The notes: generated by a model from the letters alone, not told the origin. DNA of 64,000 nt from Paranoxybacillus sp035645275 (GCA_035645275.1 DASQMX010000036.1:49818-113817), one strand, 5' to 3'. Shown: positions 1-9,215, counted from the stretch's first letter. Numbers and translations: made by a program.

Positions 1-744
1 AGAAATCTCTATATTTTCTGCTTTTAGAGCTTCCACAATGGCTTTAGCTAAAAGAGGAGCGCCAGGTGTATCCCCATGAATACATACCGTTTCTGCCTTA
101 ATTGATATTTCCTCACCAGTGTGGGTAACTACTTTACCTTCCTTTACCATTCGAACTACTCGATCTGCCATCTTACGATAATCTTGGATGGCTGGACCTT
201 TTCTTGTTAGTACAATTGAACCGGTAGACGTATGCTCACGATCAGAATACACTTCTTTTGCTACGCGGATCCCCATTTTTTTGCCTACCTCTACAACAGC
301 TGAATGATTCATCGCAAACACAATAGTATTAGAATCTACCTCGGCAATCGCCTCTAGGATTATCCTTGCCACTTTTTCATCTTCCATCGCCAACATATAA
401 AGGGCTCCATGGGGCTTACAATGCTGAAGTTTCATTCCAATAGCAGAAGCAAATTCTCGTAAAGCCCCCATTTGGTACGTAACATAATCTTTAATCTCTG
501 AAGCAGTTGCACTCATATGTCGGCGGCCAAAACCTAATAAATCAGGAAATCCCGGATGAGCCCCAATGCCTACCTCGTATTTCTTGGCCAATTCTACCGT
601 TTTCCGCATGATGTGAGGATCACCACCGTGAAAACCACATGCGATATTAGCCGATGTGATATATTGCATCATTTCTTCATCGTTTCCTAATTGGTATAAA
701 CCATAACTTTCTCCCATATCACAATTTAGATCGACTTTCAGCAT
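1..744 (-). CDS. pxpA: 5-oxoprolinase subunit A (LamB/YcsF family), 3' end outside window
   Basis: Translating the minus strand from the ATG at 744 gives an open frame to the window edge, 248 codons, close to the roughly 250-residue size of PxpA, so only the last few residues are missing. The N-terminus MLKVDLNCDMGESYG and the internal segments ANIACGFHGGDP, GAHPGFPD and KPHGALY are hallmarks of the LamB/YcsF family. The family member PxpA works with PxpB and PxpC in ATP-dependent cleavage of 5-oxoproline to glutamate in the cytosol. A GAAGGAAG ribosome binding site precedes the start. It is the last visible gene of the operon that begins at 3033. Confidence 0.92.
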   Translation of the reverse strand, partial: MLKVDLNCDMGESYGLYQLGNDEEMMQYITSANIACGFHGGDPHIMRKTVELAKKYEVGIGAHPGFPDLLGFGRRHMSATASEIKDYVTYQMGALREFASAIGMKLQHCKPHGALYMLAMEDEKVARIILEAIAEVDSNTIVFAMNHSAVVEVGKKMGIRVAKEVYSDREHTSTGSIVLTRKGPAIQDYRKMADRVVRMVKEGKVVTHTGEEISIKAETVCIHGDTPGAPLLAKAIVEALKAENIEIS

Positions 745-924
745 CTTACCATCTTCCTTCTAATTTATGATTTATCAAACAAGTGTTATAGAAACCTATC
801 AATAATTTGTATTTCGCCCTTCACTATAACGTTTTTTAATCAAGACTATTAATTTTACTTCCATGGTCAGGGCACTCTTCTTATGCTCAATCACAGGCTT
901 GTATTATGTTTTAATAAGAGGTTT

Positions 925-1173
925 TTATTTTAAGGTAAGTACGGCAATTTCTTGGCCGGCATCAACAACCGCTTCATTTTCTGCAATAATCCGTTCTAAT
1001 ACACCATCTTGTTCCACCTTGATTTCATAAAAGGTTTTCATCACCTCTACCAGCCCTATGACGTCACCAGCCTTTACTTCTTGTCCCTGAGTCACGTATT
1101 CAGGTTTGTCTGGAGCTGGTTTACGGTAAAACACTCCCGGAATTGGGGATAAAATCGTGACTTGATTCGCCAT
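925..1173 (-). CDS. biotin/lipoyl-attachment carrier protein (AccB-like)
   Basis: 82-residue single-domain biotinyl/lipoyl carrier. The attachment motif reads EVMKTF, with the modifiable lysine near residue 46; the usual biotin motif is (A/V)MKM, so the second Met is replaced by Thr. Another ATG lies two codons upstream, but it abuts the AGGAGG site, so the inner ATG at 1173 (6-nt spacing) is preferred. The gene lies 13 nt after the pxpC-like gene and about 180 nt before pxpA. A biotin carrier in a 5-oxoprolinase-type operon suggests a biotin-dependent carboxylase-like step; a partner biotin carboxylase may lie beyond the left edge. That role is inference. Confidence 0.8.
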   Translation of the reverse strand: MANQVTILSPIPGVFYRKPAPDKPEYVTQGQEVKAGDVIGLVEVMKTFYEIKVEQDGVLERIIAENEAVVDAGQEIAVLTLK

Positions 1174-1186
1174 CAGCATCCTCCTT

Positions 1187-2164
1187 TTAGTTTTTTTTGA
1201 TAATATTTTTGATCTGTTCTAATTTTTCTTTCAGTTCTCGACGTGCTTGGATGGCTTCATCTACGGTAACCGGAACAAAAAGGACTTTATCATTTGTTTT
1301 GACTTGAGCCATGTAATTTAAATCCGTACTAATAATCGTAGCAATGGTCGCATACCCACCACCGGTCACAGCATCATTCAATAAGGCAATCGGCTCGATT
1401 CCATCGGGAACTTGAATAGAACCGATTGGGTAGCCCATGTCTACTACGTTTGAAGGATTACTTCCTGCACCAAAAGGCTGTTCGCGCGGAACAAAATGAA
1501 GACGTTCTCCTTTAAACCGGTATCCTACACGATTCGATTCCGGAGTCACGGTCCATTCTATGTTCAAGAAACGCTCTTTACTTTCTTCTGTTAAACGATA
1601 GCTACATAGGCCCATCACTACACGAATTTCATGACTCTTACTATACTTTGGAATAAACGAATCAGGAATGGTAGTTCCTGTTGAAACATTTGCTTCTGAA
1701 TCGCTGCCGATCTGGAGGACATCCCCCTCCTTAAGTGCTCTGCCCTCATATCCACCAATTCCACACAGTGTATATGTCGAACGAGAATTTTGAATGATCG
1801 GGACATCGATTCCACCCTTAACCGCTAGATAAACCCGTGCACCAGATTTAACAAAATCAAATGAAAGTACATCACCAGCTTTTACCTCTAAAGTACTCCA
1901 AAGAGGAACTGATACCCCATTAATCTTTGGAGGAATATCTCCTCCGGTTATGGAAATCATTGTATCCTGATGAAATTCAAGCTCAGGACCTATGTAAGTG
2001 ATTTCTAAAACAGCAGCATTTTCTTTATTACCAACTAACATATTAGCAATAGCAAAGGAATATTGATCCATTGCTCCAGATGGAGGCATTCCGATTTCAT
2101 AAAAACCAATCCGTCCACGATCTTGAACAGTTGTTTGAAGTCCGGGTTTCAATACCTTAATCAT
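1187..2164 (-). CDS. pxpC: 5-oxoprolinase subunit C / biotin-dependent carboxyltransferase family (KipA-like)
   Basis: 325 residues, full length for the KipA/PxpC/urea-amidolyase subunit 2 family. The N-terminus (VLKPGLQTTVQDRGRIG) and segments such as GMPPSGAMDQYSF and NRVGYRFKGERL are typical of this carboxyltransferase fold. With PxpA and PxpB it forms ATP-dependent 5-oxoprolinase; in other contexts relatives act in urea or allophanate metabolism. Its ATG overlaps the stop of the upstream pxpB-like gene (ATGA), which indicates translational coupling. The neighbouring biotin carrier makes a related carboxylase-type complex possible. Confidence 0.88.
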   Translation of the reverse strand: MIKVLKPGLQTTVQDRGRIGFYEIGMPPSGAMDQYSFAIANMLVGNKENAAVLEITYIGPELEFHQDTMISITGGDIPPKINGVSVPLWSTLEVKAGDVLSFDFVKSGARVYLAVKGGIDVPIIQNSRSTYTLCGIGGYEGRALKEGDVLQIGSDSEANVSTGTTIPDSFIPKYSKSHEIRVVMGLCSYRLTEESKERFLNIEWTVTPESNRVGYRFKGERLHFVPREQPFGAGSNPSNVVDMGYPIGSIQVPDGIEPIALLNDAVTGGGYATIATIISTDLNYMAQVKTNDKVLFVPVTVDEAIQARRELKEKLEQIKNIIKKN

Positions 2165-3033
2165 GAATGGTATAACCTCCCTAATACTCGCTCAGAAAAC
2201 TTTTTTGGATTTTCCATGACTTCTTGTGGAGTGTAGGTGATTTCCGTAATTTTATATCGGAAAGAGCCCTCTTCTACTTCCTTTCGAATTTGTTCGTACT
2301 CGTTCATATCGATAGAACGATAGCGAAATATGTCGCCTTGACGCGGGAAAACCATAGAATCTTTGAAATCAGCTAACTTTTGATCTCTGTCAAAAACAGG
2401 CGCTGCAGCAATACCAAATAATTGATACCCACCAGCTCCTTCTACAGGATAGATACACGCAAACGCCCCACCAAATCCGAAGGCACGTTCAGGTGTATAT
2501 ATACGAGGTCGAACATACTTAGGAACTTCAATTTGCTGTTCACGGTTGACCATTTGAAAACAAAATGGAAGCCCCGGAACAAAGCCAATCATGGATACCA
2601 AAAATGGATAGGTCGTCAGAGCTTGAATAAACTCCTCTTTAGACTTATATCCATTGATTTTAGCGGCGTATTCTATGTCTGTAGACCGTGGATCTTGATG
2701 ACGATCACGAGACTTCATAACTGCATCGTGTGTCCAAGGATCCTCAAATAGAATTGGAACATCTACTGCACGTGAATGGATTTCTATATCTAATGTGATT
2801 TCGGATTCAATCTGCTTTAATATTTCAATTAATTCATTTGGATGCAGAATTTCTGGATTTACGCGAATCATGTACGAAGCATTTGATGGACAAATATCCA
2901 AGATCCCATATAACTGTTTTTTTCTTAACATTTGGGTAATAGCTGTTGCTCGAAAATTTGCTTCCAAGTTCATATCCTCAGCCAATTCAACAAAAACAAC
3001 CTCATCACCGCCATACTCATAACGTGTTGGCAT
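2161..3033 (-). CDS. pxpB: 5-oxoprolinase subunit B-like protein (KipI / carboxyltransferase domain 1)
   Basis: 290 residues, longer than the roughly 240 of B. subtilis KipI/PxpB. The conserved core segment GFVPGLPFCFQM corresponds to the GFxPGFPYL signature of the family and is followed by a region rich in conserved Pro/Gly (PRIYTPERAFGFGGAFACIYP). It is the first gene of the operon. Ribosome binding site AGGTGAGG lies 8 nt before the ATG. The extra central segment (about residues 100-140) and the altered signature suggest a subfamily distinct from classical KipI, so the exact substrate is uncertain. Confidence 0.8.
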   Translation of the reverse strand: MPTRYEYGGDEVVFVELAEDMNLEANFRATAITQMLRKKQLYGILDICPSNASYMIRVNPEILHPNELIEILKQIESEITLDIEIHSRAVDVPILFEDPWTHDAVMKSRDRHQDPRSTDIEYAAKINGYKSKEEFIQALTTYPFLVSMIGFVPGLPFCFQMVNREQQIEVPKYVRPRIYTPERAFGFGGAFACIYPVEGAGGYQLFGIAAAPVFDRDQKLADFKDSMVFPRQGDIFRYRSIDMNEYEQIRKEVEEGSFRYKITEITYTPQEVMENPKKFSERVLGRLYHS

Positions 3034-3262
3034 ATTTATTCACCTCACCTAGTCATAAAAATTGGTTTATGGTAAACGTGTTAAAAAAGTAGAAACATCT
3101 AGTTTTCTATTTAACTAATGTACCATGCTATTGCGTTTGTAACTTCGATGAAATGTAGTTCTCACACGGTATACGTATCGTTAATAAAATATATTAGGTT
3201 ATCAATGACTATAGAATCTTTTTAAACAATATTTCTCGTTAACAAGAAAAGTAGTTTTATAA

Positions 3263-3285
3263 AAAGGAGGATTGGAACCTCCTTT
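3263..3285 (-). terminator. short hairpin with T-rich tail
   Basis: Stem AAAGGAGG / CCTCCTTT with a 7-nt loop. Read on the minus strand it is followed by TTTTTATAAAA. It lies upstream of the pxp operon and could end transcripts arriving from the right. Unproven. Confidence 0.4.
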
Positions 3286-3329
3286 CATTTACTTTAGTTT
3301 CGAACGTCTTGATACTGAAAGCCAAATAA

Positions 3330-3446
3330 CAACTCTTACAGGAACATCATTTTCAAGTGAGCATGTCGAGACGTGGAAACTGTTACGACAACGCTTGTAT
3401 GGAATCGTTCCATATCCTCATTAAGAAAGCTGTGCAATCGTTGTAG
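3330..3446 (+). pseudogene. IS3-family transposase (OrfB) fragment
   Basis: The frame through 3363 encodes QLLQEHHFQVSMSRRGNC followed by YDNACMESFH, the highly conserved catalytic-core segment just before the terminal Glu of IS3/IS150-type integrases. Stops bound it on both sides, so only about 38 codons survive. It is a relic with no visible terminal repeats. Confidence 0.8.
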
Positions 3447-3621
3447 GAACAACACGGACGGTAATCAATACATCATGCATAATCGAGATATTTTATTTAG
3501 TAGAGATTCCTCCGAAGAATTCAAGTGGTTGGATCTGAACCTAATTGCTGCAGTTTCAGAAAGATGCCTCAAAAATAATCATATTTATTATTCCACGATC
3601 AATCTGCAAAAACTTAAAAGT

Positions 3622-3657
3622 AAAAAAGCATCCAAGCAGAGAGTTCGCATGGATGCT
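3622..3657 (-). terminator. Rho-independent terminator of the SASP gene
   Basis: Stem AGCATCCA / TGGATGCT, followed on the minus strand by TTTTTTACTTTT. It lies 42 nt after the SASP stop codon and is correctly oriented. Confidence 0.8.
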
Positions 3658-3698
3658 ACTGATAAAGGGATAGAATTATTTGTAAAATACATAAAAAA

Positions 3699-3926
3699 TC
3701 AGTGTGTTTGGAAAGCTGATTGTAATTTCTGTTGAGCCATTAATACTAAACGTTTTGTGATTTCTCCTCCGACTGAACCATTGGCTCGAGAAGATGTATC
3801 TGGACCGAGCTCCACACCAAATTCACGAGCGATTTCGTACTTCATTTGTTCAATTGCAGCCGCTGCATTAGAAATTAGAATCTCATTCGAATTATTAACT
3901 CGTTGATTTTGTTGTTGCATTGGCAA
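3699..3926 (-). CDS. alpha/beta-type small acid-soluble spore protein
   Basis: About 75 residues. The segments KYEIAREFGVELG and RANGSVGGEITKRLV are the two conserved blocks of alpha/beta-type SASPs, which coat and protect spore DNA and are degraded by the Gpr protease at germination; the EFGVELG stretch holds the Gpr cleavage region. The start is chosen as TTG at 3926, about 9 nt after AAAGGAGAT; an ATG two codons later is the alternative. Longer upstream frames contain the ribosome binding site and are unlikely. It should be forespore-expressed, but no sigma-G promoter was assigned. Confidence 0.93.
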   Translation of the reverse strand: MPMQQQNQRVNNSNEILISNAAAAIEQMKYEIAREFGVELGPDTSSRANGSVGGEITKRLVLMAQQKLQSAFQTH

Positions 3927-4043
3927 TATTATCATCTCCTTTAATATTTTGTTATTAATATCCATTTAAAAAATGATTTTATACGTCTTTTATACAGGTA
4001 ATTTGTGGAATGTTAGAATATCACACAAAAGGAATCTCTATCG

Positions 4044-4065
4044 AACAACAAACGATAACAGAGCC
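4044..4065. repeat. 22-nt sequence shared with repeats at 10547 and 17441
   Basis: The sequence from 4044 to 4065 is identical to 10547-10568, and its first 20 nt also occur at 17441-17460. Only this short stretch is shared here; at the other two sites it is the end of a longer repeat of about 115 bp. Confidence 0.75.
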
Positions 4066-4117
4066 AACATAAAAAGTCATATTATGCACTATTCCGCTAA
4101 CGAGTGGTTTAGTTTAA

Positions 4118-4168
4118 TAAAAGGAGAGTACATTTTATTCATAACTAATTGTACTCTCCTTTATTTTT
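4118..4168. terminator. strong hairpin, probably bidirectional terminator
   Basis: 13-bp perfect stem AAAGGAGAGTACA / TGTACTCTCCTTT with T-rich flanks on both strands. It lies about 140 nt downstream of the last ABC permease gene (minus strand) and likely ends that operon. Confidence 0.65.
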
Positions 4169-4305
4169 AGGGATTTGTATGATTTAGGTCTTAAAGACAC
4201 ATTCCGAATTTCCCTACAAATAAGTTTAAGAATGTGTAGAAAGTATCAAAGCTGTATATCAGTCATCGTTGTTCCACCAGCCTCTACTTTTATGTGATGC
4301 AACTT

Positions 4306-5451
4306 CTAGTGTAAAAGATCGACTTTCTTCTCCCTTTTAACAGACCAGAAATATAGGAAACTGCCAATTAGGATTAACAAAACATATGCAGATGGCAAGA
4401 AGTATATTGGCAATCTGATGTTTGTGATACGTACTACCAAATAATCGATAACAACTACAAATAACAAAATGGCGAGCGGCACTTGAAGTCCAACCACTGA
4501 TATATAATTAGGAGCCCGGTTGGATAGAACGGCGACAATAATGGTTAACGTGAACGTAAGTATATAAATTGAAACGATGGTCAAAAGGATATATTGTAGA
4601 AATGTTAACTCAAACCAAAATACCTCGTGAGTAAAGACCGAGTTAATGTTAGAATTCAAAAATATACCCACTTTATTGCCTCTATAGAGTATAAAAAACA
4701 ATCCGAGTTGCACCGTTGTTATAAAGCCTGTCGCAATGAAAGCTGCCAGAAGTTTCAGGTTAAAAATTTTACGGCCTGTCTTGCTTGAATATTGCAGAAA
4801 TACGACATGATTCCGGCGATCCTGCAGGAAAATCGGTGAAATCATAAACATGATACTTATTACGATTAAAATAGCAACATGGCGGATGAGGGAATTGTAA
4901 TTTTCGAATACCTCGTATGACATAATATTGCCGGATGCGATTGTATCCCTTATCCGGTCTTTCTGCTCTGCAGTCAGTGGGAGGTCTCCAAATTTCATAT
5001 TAGAATACAGGAAATTTCTGTATTCGTAATACTCAATCAAATGTTCCCGTGCTTGTAGTTCCCAAAATAAATCAACTTCATCTTCAAACATAATCTGATC
5101 CATAAGCTCCCCAATTTCCTGTTTTTCTCTATCCGCTGTACGAAACTTCTCGTAGGTGTCCAGTCCTGCATCTACGTACTCCTGACGCGCCTGCAAGTAC
5201 GCATCAGCAGCAACCTTTTCTTTTTCATAGACTTTTTTAAAGTGTTCAAATTCTTCCTGATTCATCTGATATCCGTACTGTTCAATCATTTTCATACTTA
5301 TATGGTAAGAATCGAGAGCCGGTCTCCCGTTTGGAAAGTATTCAAAGTAAAAATTAATGAATAGCTGATAGAAGATGAAGCTAATGATAAAGAGTAAACA
5401 CACCATCTTTAATTGAAAAATTTTTTTTAATTCATATAATATAATTCTCAC
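4306..5451 (-). CDS. ABC transporter permease-like membrane protein (distal)
   Basis: 381 residues. One N-terminal membrane segment (about residues 12-32), a long hydrophilic, glutamate-rich domain (about 40-180) presumably outside the cell, and a C-terminal bundle of about five hydrophobic segments ending with the charged tail KREKKVDLLH. This is the layout of ABC-2-type permeases that pair with a separate ATPase. It follows its paralogue by 10 nt and closes the sigma-factor operon. Substrate unknown; export of peptides or envelope-active compounds is an inference from similar operons. Confidence 0.75.
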   Translation of the reverse strand: MRIILYELKKIFQLKMVCLLFIISFIFYQLFINFYFEYFPNGRPALDSYHISMKMIEQYGYQMNQEEFEHFKKVYEKEKVAADAYLQARQEYVDAGLDTYEKFRTADREKQEIGELMDQIMFEDEVDLFWELQAREHLIEYYEYRNFLYSNMKFGDLPLTAEQKDRIRDTIASGNIMSYEVFENYNSLIRHVAILIVISIMFMISPIFLQDRRNHVVFLQYSSKTGRKIFNLKLLAAFIATGFITTVQLGLFFILYRGNKVGIFLNSNINSVFTHEVFWFELTFLQYILLTIVSIYILTFTLTIIVAVLSNRAPNYISVVGLQVPLAILLFVVVIDYLVVRITNIRLPIYFLPSAYVLLILIGSFLYFWSVKREKKVDLLH

Positions 5452-5461
5452 AAAAATCCCC

Positions 5462-6718
5462 CTAGTTGATTTGCTCTTTATTAAATTTTAAGAAGGTGAC
5501 CGTGGTTGCAATAGCTAGCAGACATGTCCATATGACAACCGTCAGCCATTCATGGTTTTTTGGAAAGAATACATTCCAGCCGATAAACCAAAGATGTGGA
5601 TTTAAAATAAGTGAAAAAGGTGTATATTTTGTCCAAAATATCGCCGGAGATGTCTTAGGAACGATGCCAGGTATTAAGACGAAAAGCCCAAATAAGATGG
5701 AAAATGCTGCATAGACAAGATAGCTATTTTTGATCCATATTGAAACGGAAAAAGTAATAGCAGCGAAAAAAAGCTGACAGAGTAAGAACATTCCTAACAC
5801 ACAGCATAGATACAGTCCGAATGACATTTTCCACCATGAAATATACGGAAAAGGAAACTCACTATTGAAGAAGCTGCTGATCGGTATCCCCCAGAGACCA
5901 CTGTAATCGAAGACAAGAAAATAGACTAACAGCGTGGCTCCGAGAATGACGGAGCTAATACACAAACTGGCAAGCAAATTAGCGACAAGCTTATCCAGCA
6001 TGAGCTTTCTGCCTCTTTTGGAAGCATAAGTTGTTAAATGGGTTTGGTTTTGAAATTCATAGGTCGTGACATGTCCGGTAATGAGTACGACGAGTATCAT
6101 TACTTCAAAGATCATTTGCCGCATTAAATCTTTGAAGAGGAACGAATGCATACGATACACATATCCTATGAAAAATAAGTTCTTATGTTCCCTCGCCTCG
6201 ATTAATTCGTCTAGACGGTTGTTCAACTTATTATAGTACTCCCGTGTTACTTCAGCTGTTTTTCCGCTCAAGCCATACATTTTAATGTCCATCTTAGCTT
6301 TTTGAGATAAATCCAAATGACGATACGTTTCGTCTATTTTTTGTATTAGTTCATAATAGCTTTCGACAATGGCCGTCTCAGTGATGACATGCAGTTCTTC
6401 TTCACTCAACACCTCGCTTCTATACTCATATTCCGAGAAAAAATCACCTGCACGCTCATATGTTTTGCCGAATTTTTTTCTCGTAAGTTCGTTCATTTTC
6501 TGCAGCTTTGACTGATAATAGTTTTGTAACTTCGCAGACATCTCTGCATTAATCTTGTAGCCAAACCTCTCCACTAACTGATTGGTCACCTTCAGCTCTT
6601 CACGAATTCCAGCATGGTTATATATCAACCAAAAGTTAAAAAATAAAAATATCATGATCAATATACTGACAACCGGTGACTGAAATGCTTTTTTCAGTTC
6701 AAACCTCCAAACATTCAT
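5462..6718 (-). CDS. ABC transporter permease-like membrane protein (proximal)
   Basis: 418 residues with the same architecture as the next gene: N-terminal membrane helix, large external domain (about residues 35-190), then six or so transmembrane segments. The start ATG overlaps the stop of the ATPase gene (ATGA), so the subunits are translationally coupled. The two permeases probably form a heterodimeric channel with the ATPase encoded just upstream. Both begin with a short (W/I)xxELKK segment, consistent with an old duplication. Confidence 0.78.
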   Translation of the reverse strand: MNVWRFELKKAFQSPVVSILIMIFLFFNFWLIYNHAGIREELKVTNQLVERFGYKINAEMSAKLQNYYQSKLQKMNELTRKKFGKTYERAGDFFSEYEYRSEVLSEEELHVITETAIVESYYELIQKIDETYRHLDLSQKAKMDIKMYGLSGKTAEVTREYYNKLNNRLDELIEAREHKNLFFIGYVYRMHSFLFKDLMRQMIFEVMILVVLITGHVTTYEFQNQTHLTTYASKRGRKLMLDKLVANLLASLCISSVILGATLLVYFLVFDYSGLWGIPISSFFNSEFPFPYISWWKMSFGLYLCCVLGMFLLCQLFFAAITFSVSIWIKNSYLVYAAFSILFGLFVLIPGIVPKTSPAIFWTKYTPFSLILNPHLWFIGWNVFFPKNHEWLTVVIWTCLLAIATTVTFLKFNKEQIN

Positions 6719-7596
6719 AGTGCACTCGACTCCTGTATGTCGTCACGGTATACGTACAGAAATACATCCTCAAGATTTGGCTTCACAGCAGTCCAAGTTG
6801 GTTCCGGAGTCTTCTTTGAAATAAACCTTATTTTCAACAAACCATCCTCTTGTTTTTCAGATAATGAAAAGACTCCCTTCTTAAACACGGTCGCCTGTTC
6901 ATAAGGAATGCTTGTCTCATACACCATTCCCTCAATTTTTTTACAAATCTCGTCTATACTGCCTTTATATAATACCTGCTTGTCCTTAATCATAATGATT
7001 TCGTTTGCAATGGATTCTACGTCTGAAACAATATGAGTGGACAGGATGACGATGCGATCTCTCGCAAGCTCTGACAACAAATTCCGAAACCGCACACGTT
7101 CTTTCGGGTCAAGTCCCGCTGTTGGTTCATCAAGAATAAGTATCTTTGGGTCATTCAGCATCGCTTGTGCAATCCCGACCCGTTGAATCATTCCCCCGGA
7201 AAATTTTTTCATCTTTTTCGTGGCGACATCTTCAAGTGCAACGAGTTTTAACAGCTCATCAATTCTCTGATTGACCACTTTTTTGTCCATGCCCTTCAAT
7301 GCACCTAAATACGAAAGAAATTGCCTCGGGCTATAGTTTTTGTAGTATCCAAAATCTTGCGGTAAGTACCCTAATAACTCCCGATACTTCTCACCCAATC
7401 TCGCAATATTGGTTCCGTTGTACAAAATCTCTCCCTTGCTTGGAAAAATGAGTGTCGTTAACATCTTAATGAGCGTCGTTTTTCCCGCTCCATTCGGTGC
7501 AAGGAGTCCGTACACCCCGTTTGAAAACTCCAAATTAATATCCTTTAGTGCCTCAAATTTGCCATAGCTTTTACTCACATGATTAACAACTAACAA
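6715..7596 (-). CDS. ABC transporter ATP-binding protein
   Basis: 293 residues with Walker A (APNGAGKTTLIK), Q-loop region (LPQDFGYY), signature SGGMIQRVGIAQA, Walker B (ILILDEPTAGLDP) and H-loop STHIV, all intact. The roughly 80-residue C-terminal extension is typical of ATPases serving ABC-2 exporters. Translation starts at TTG (7596), 1 nt after the upstream stop, with AAGGGGTGG as ribosome binding site. It energises the two downstream permeases. Confidence 0.93.
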   Translation of the reverse strand: MLVVNHVSKSYGKFEALKDINLEFSNGVYGLLAPNGAGKTTLIKMLTTLIFPSKGEILYNGTNIARLGEKYRELLGYLPQDFGYYKNYSPRQFLSYLGALKGMDKKVVNQRIDELLKLVALEDVATKKMKKFSGGMIQRVGIAQAMLNDPKILILDEPTAGLDPKERVRFRNLLSELARDRIVILSTHIVSDVESIANEIIMIKDKQVLYKGSIDEICKKIEGMVYETSIPYEQATVFKKGVFSLSEKQEDGLLKIRFISKKTPEPTWTAVKPNLEDVFLYVYRDDIQESSAL

Positions 7597-7597
7597 G

Positions 7598-8359
7598 TTA
7601 AGCCACCCCTTCTGTTTTTCTAAACTGCATCATTTTTTGTAAATGGTTGATATAGAGGATTACTAGACTTGTGGTAACTACCGCATACATAGAGACAGAT
7701 ATTTTATTGAGAACTAGCATGTAAAAATTTTTGCTCCAAATAAATGCGAATAAATTTACTGCTATCCATCCTACCAACAACGATATCTTGATGATCTTCG
7801 ATTTATTGTTCATTAACACAAGCAGTGTCAATGTAGAGAATAGAAACAATCCTGTCGTTGAGATGAGGAACGCCTTAACAAATGAAATATGATGATAGGA
7901 ATTGACCATCGCTATAATAAACACGATATTGACCGCGAAACAAAAAATGCTGAAGGCAAGCATCCTAACAGCGGTCAGCTGGAAAAAATCATACTTACAG
8001 GTCATCTCCAGCTCATATGTCCTGTTGTCCCATATGTGATACAATGAAAGCGAGCAAATGGTCAAATACAGCAGGGGCGAGGTCACAAAAATAAAGGTGT
8101 ATACACTTCCCGGCTCCGCCTCAAAATAATCCCGCGCTTGCAATCCCGTAATGAAAAGGAATGTTGCTATTAAGATAGAAATAAAAGCAATCTCTATGGA
8201 ATTTGGAAATAAAAATTGGAATCCCAATTGCCGATACATGGTATATACTTGTTTGAAAAATGTCTCTTTTTTTGGCAATCCCTCCTTTACGATAAAGCTG
8301 ATTTGTCTAGCAATATCTTCATCACTAGGAAAGTCAACTTTGAATTTTTCTTTATTCAT
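7598..8359 (-). CDS. six-helix membrane protein, candidate regulator of the adjacent sigma factor
   Basis: About 253 residues: a cytoplasmic N-terminus of about 50 residues (FPSDEDIARQISFIVKEG) followed by six hydrophobic segments. No family recognised with confidence. The ATG at 8359 overlaps the sigma-factor stop (ATGAATAA); in-frame GTG and ATG codons just upstream are alternatives but sit on the ribosome binding site. Its position directly after an ECF sigma gene and before an ABC exporter parallels the sigY-yxlCDEFG operon of B. subtilis, where small membrane proteins restrain the sigma factor. The anti-sigma role is inference. Confidence 0.6.
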   Translation of the reverse strand: MNKEKFKVDFPSDEDIARQISFIVKEGLPKKETFFKQVYTMYRQLGFQFLFPNSIEIAFISILIATFLFITGLQARDYFEAEPGSVYTFIFVTSPLLYLTICSLSLYHIWDNRTYELEMTCKYDFFQLTAVRMLAFSIFCFAVNIVFIIAMVNSYHHISFVKAFLISTTGLFLFSTLTLLVLMNNKSKIIKISLLVGWIAVNLFAFIWSKNFYMLVLNKISVSMYAVVTTSLVILYINHLQKMMQFRKTEGVA

Positions 8360-8915
8360 GAGCATCACCTACCAATTCTTTTTTCATTTTTCTTAATGTG
8401 CTGTAGAACTTCGTTTTCACGGTCGATTCAGCTACTCCGATTACGGCCGCAATCTCGGCAAAAGTATATTCGCCAAACAGCTTCAGACGAAAAATCTGCT
8501 GAATCGACGTCTCAAATGTATTTAGAAGTGCTAAAACTCTTTCAATGTCCTCCTTGTACTCTAATTTCATCGTAAAATCTTGTTCTTGTCCTAATTCGTC
8601 ATCCATTTCAGTAATTACTTGATTATACTTGTAATACTTTGAACGATAATAATTGACGATTTGATTCGTAGCGATTCTATATAGCCATGTTCGAAATGAA
8701 GCCTTGCGTTCATCATACGAATGAATGGACTGCAGCATACTGATAAATGCTTCCTGCGTTAAGTCCATCGCCAGCTCCTTATTTAGCGTTTGCCGGTAGA
8801 TATATGCATACACGTCTTTATAGTAGAAGCTTACAAGCTGATTTGCGGCATCGTGGTCCGACTTCTTCACATTTGCTATCCATTTCCTTACTTGATCCAT
8901 CGTTTCTACTCTCAC
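8352..8915 (-). CDS. ECF-type RNA polymerase sigma factor
   Basis: 187 residues with sigma-70 region 2 (AMDLTQEAFISMLQSI and ASFRTWLYRIATNQI, about residues 45-85) and region 4 (YTFAEIAAVIGVAESTVK, about 145-165), no region 3: the ECF layout. The GTG start at 8915 lies 4 nt after AGGAG; an ATG five codons in has no good site. First gene of a five-gene operon with a membrane protein and an ABC exporter, as in the SigY operon. ECF operons of this type usually autoregulate; I could not identify a convincing promoter. Confidence 0.9.
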   Translation of the reverse strand: MRVETMDQVRKWIANVKKSDHDAANQLVSFYYKDVYAYIYRQTLNKELAMDLTQEAFISMLQSIHSYDERKASFRTWLYRIATNQIVNYYRSKYYKYNQVITEMDDELGQEQDFTMKLEYKEDIERVLALLNTFETSIQQIFRLKLFGEYTFAEIAAVIGVAESTVKTKFYSTLRKMKKELVGDAHE

Positions 8916-9085
8916 TTCTCTCCTGTACTAACCCTTCACCTATATATTCGTAGTTTATTAGAAAATAGTTTTAGGTTTTATAAAAAAATGTACCGACCTC
9001 TTAGGCACTAATTATTGGTTCATTACATAGAGACTTCCCATGCTTCATCTAAAGGGACAAGAATAGCCAGTTGCGGGTTGCTACC

Positions 9086-9215
9086 TTAATTTTGGACACA
9101 CCCTATCTTATTGTTAGGTTATTATTAAAACTTTTGTTTTTTCTTAGTAAGAAAGATCAAATACCAATTTCCTTATACTGGAATTTCTTTTCGTTAATCA
9201 TCAATTTACCTCTTG
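9086..9215 (-). mobile_element. decayed terminal part of an IS3-type element
   Basis: Bases from 9088 onward resemble the end of the IS3 derivative at 10590-10700: both begin TAATTTTGGACACA, share TCCTATC/CCCTATC plus the TTAGGTTATT block, and then diverge gradually. Only the end distal to orfB is recognisable. Confidence 0.6.
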
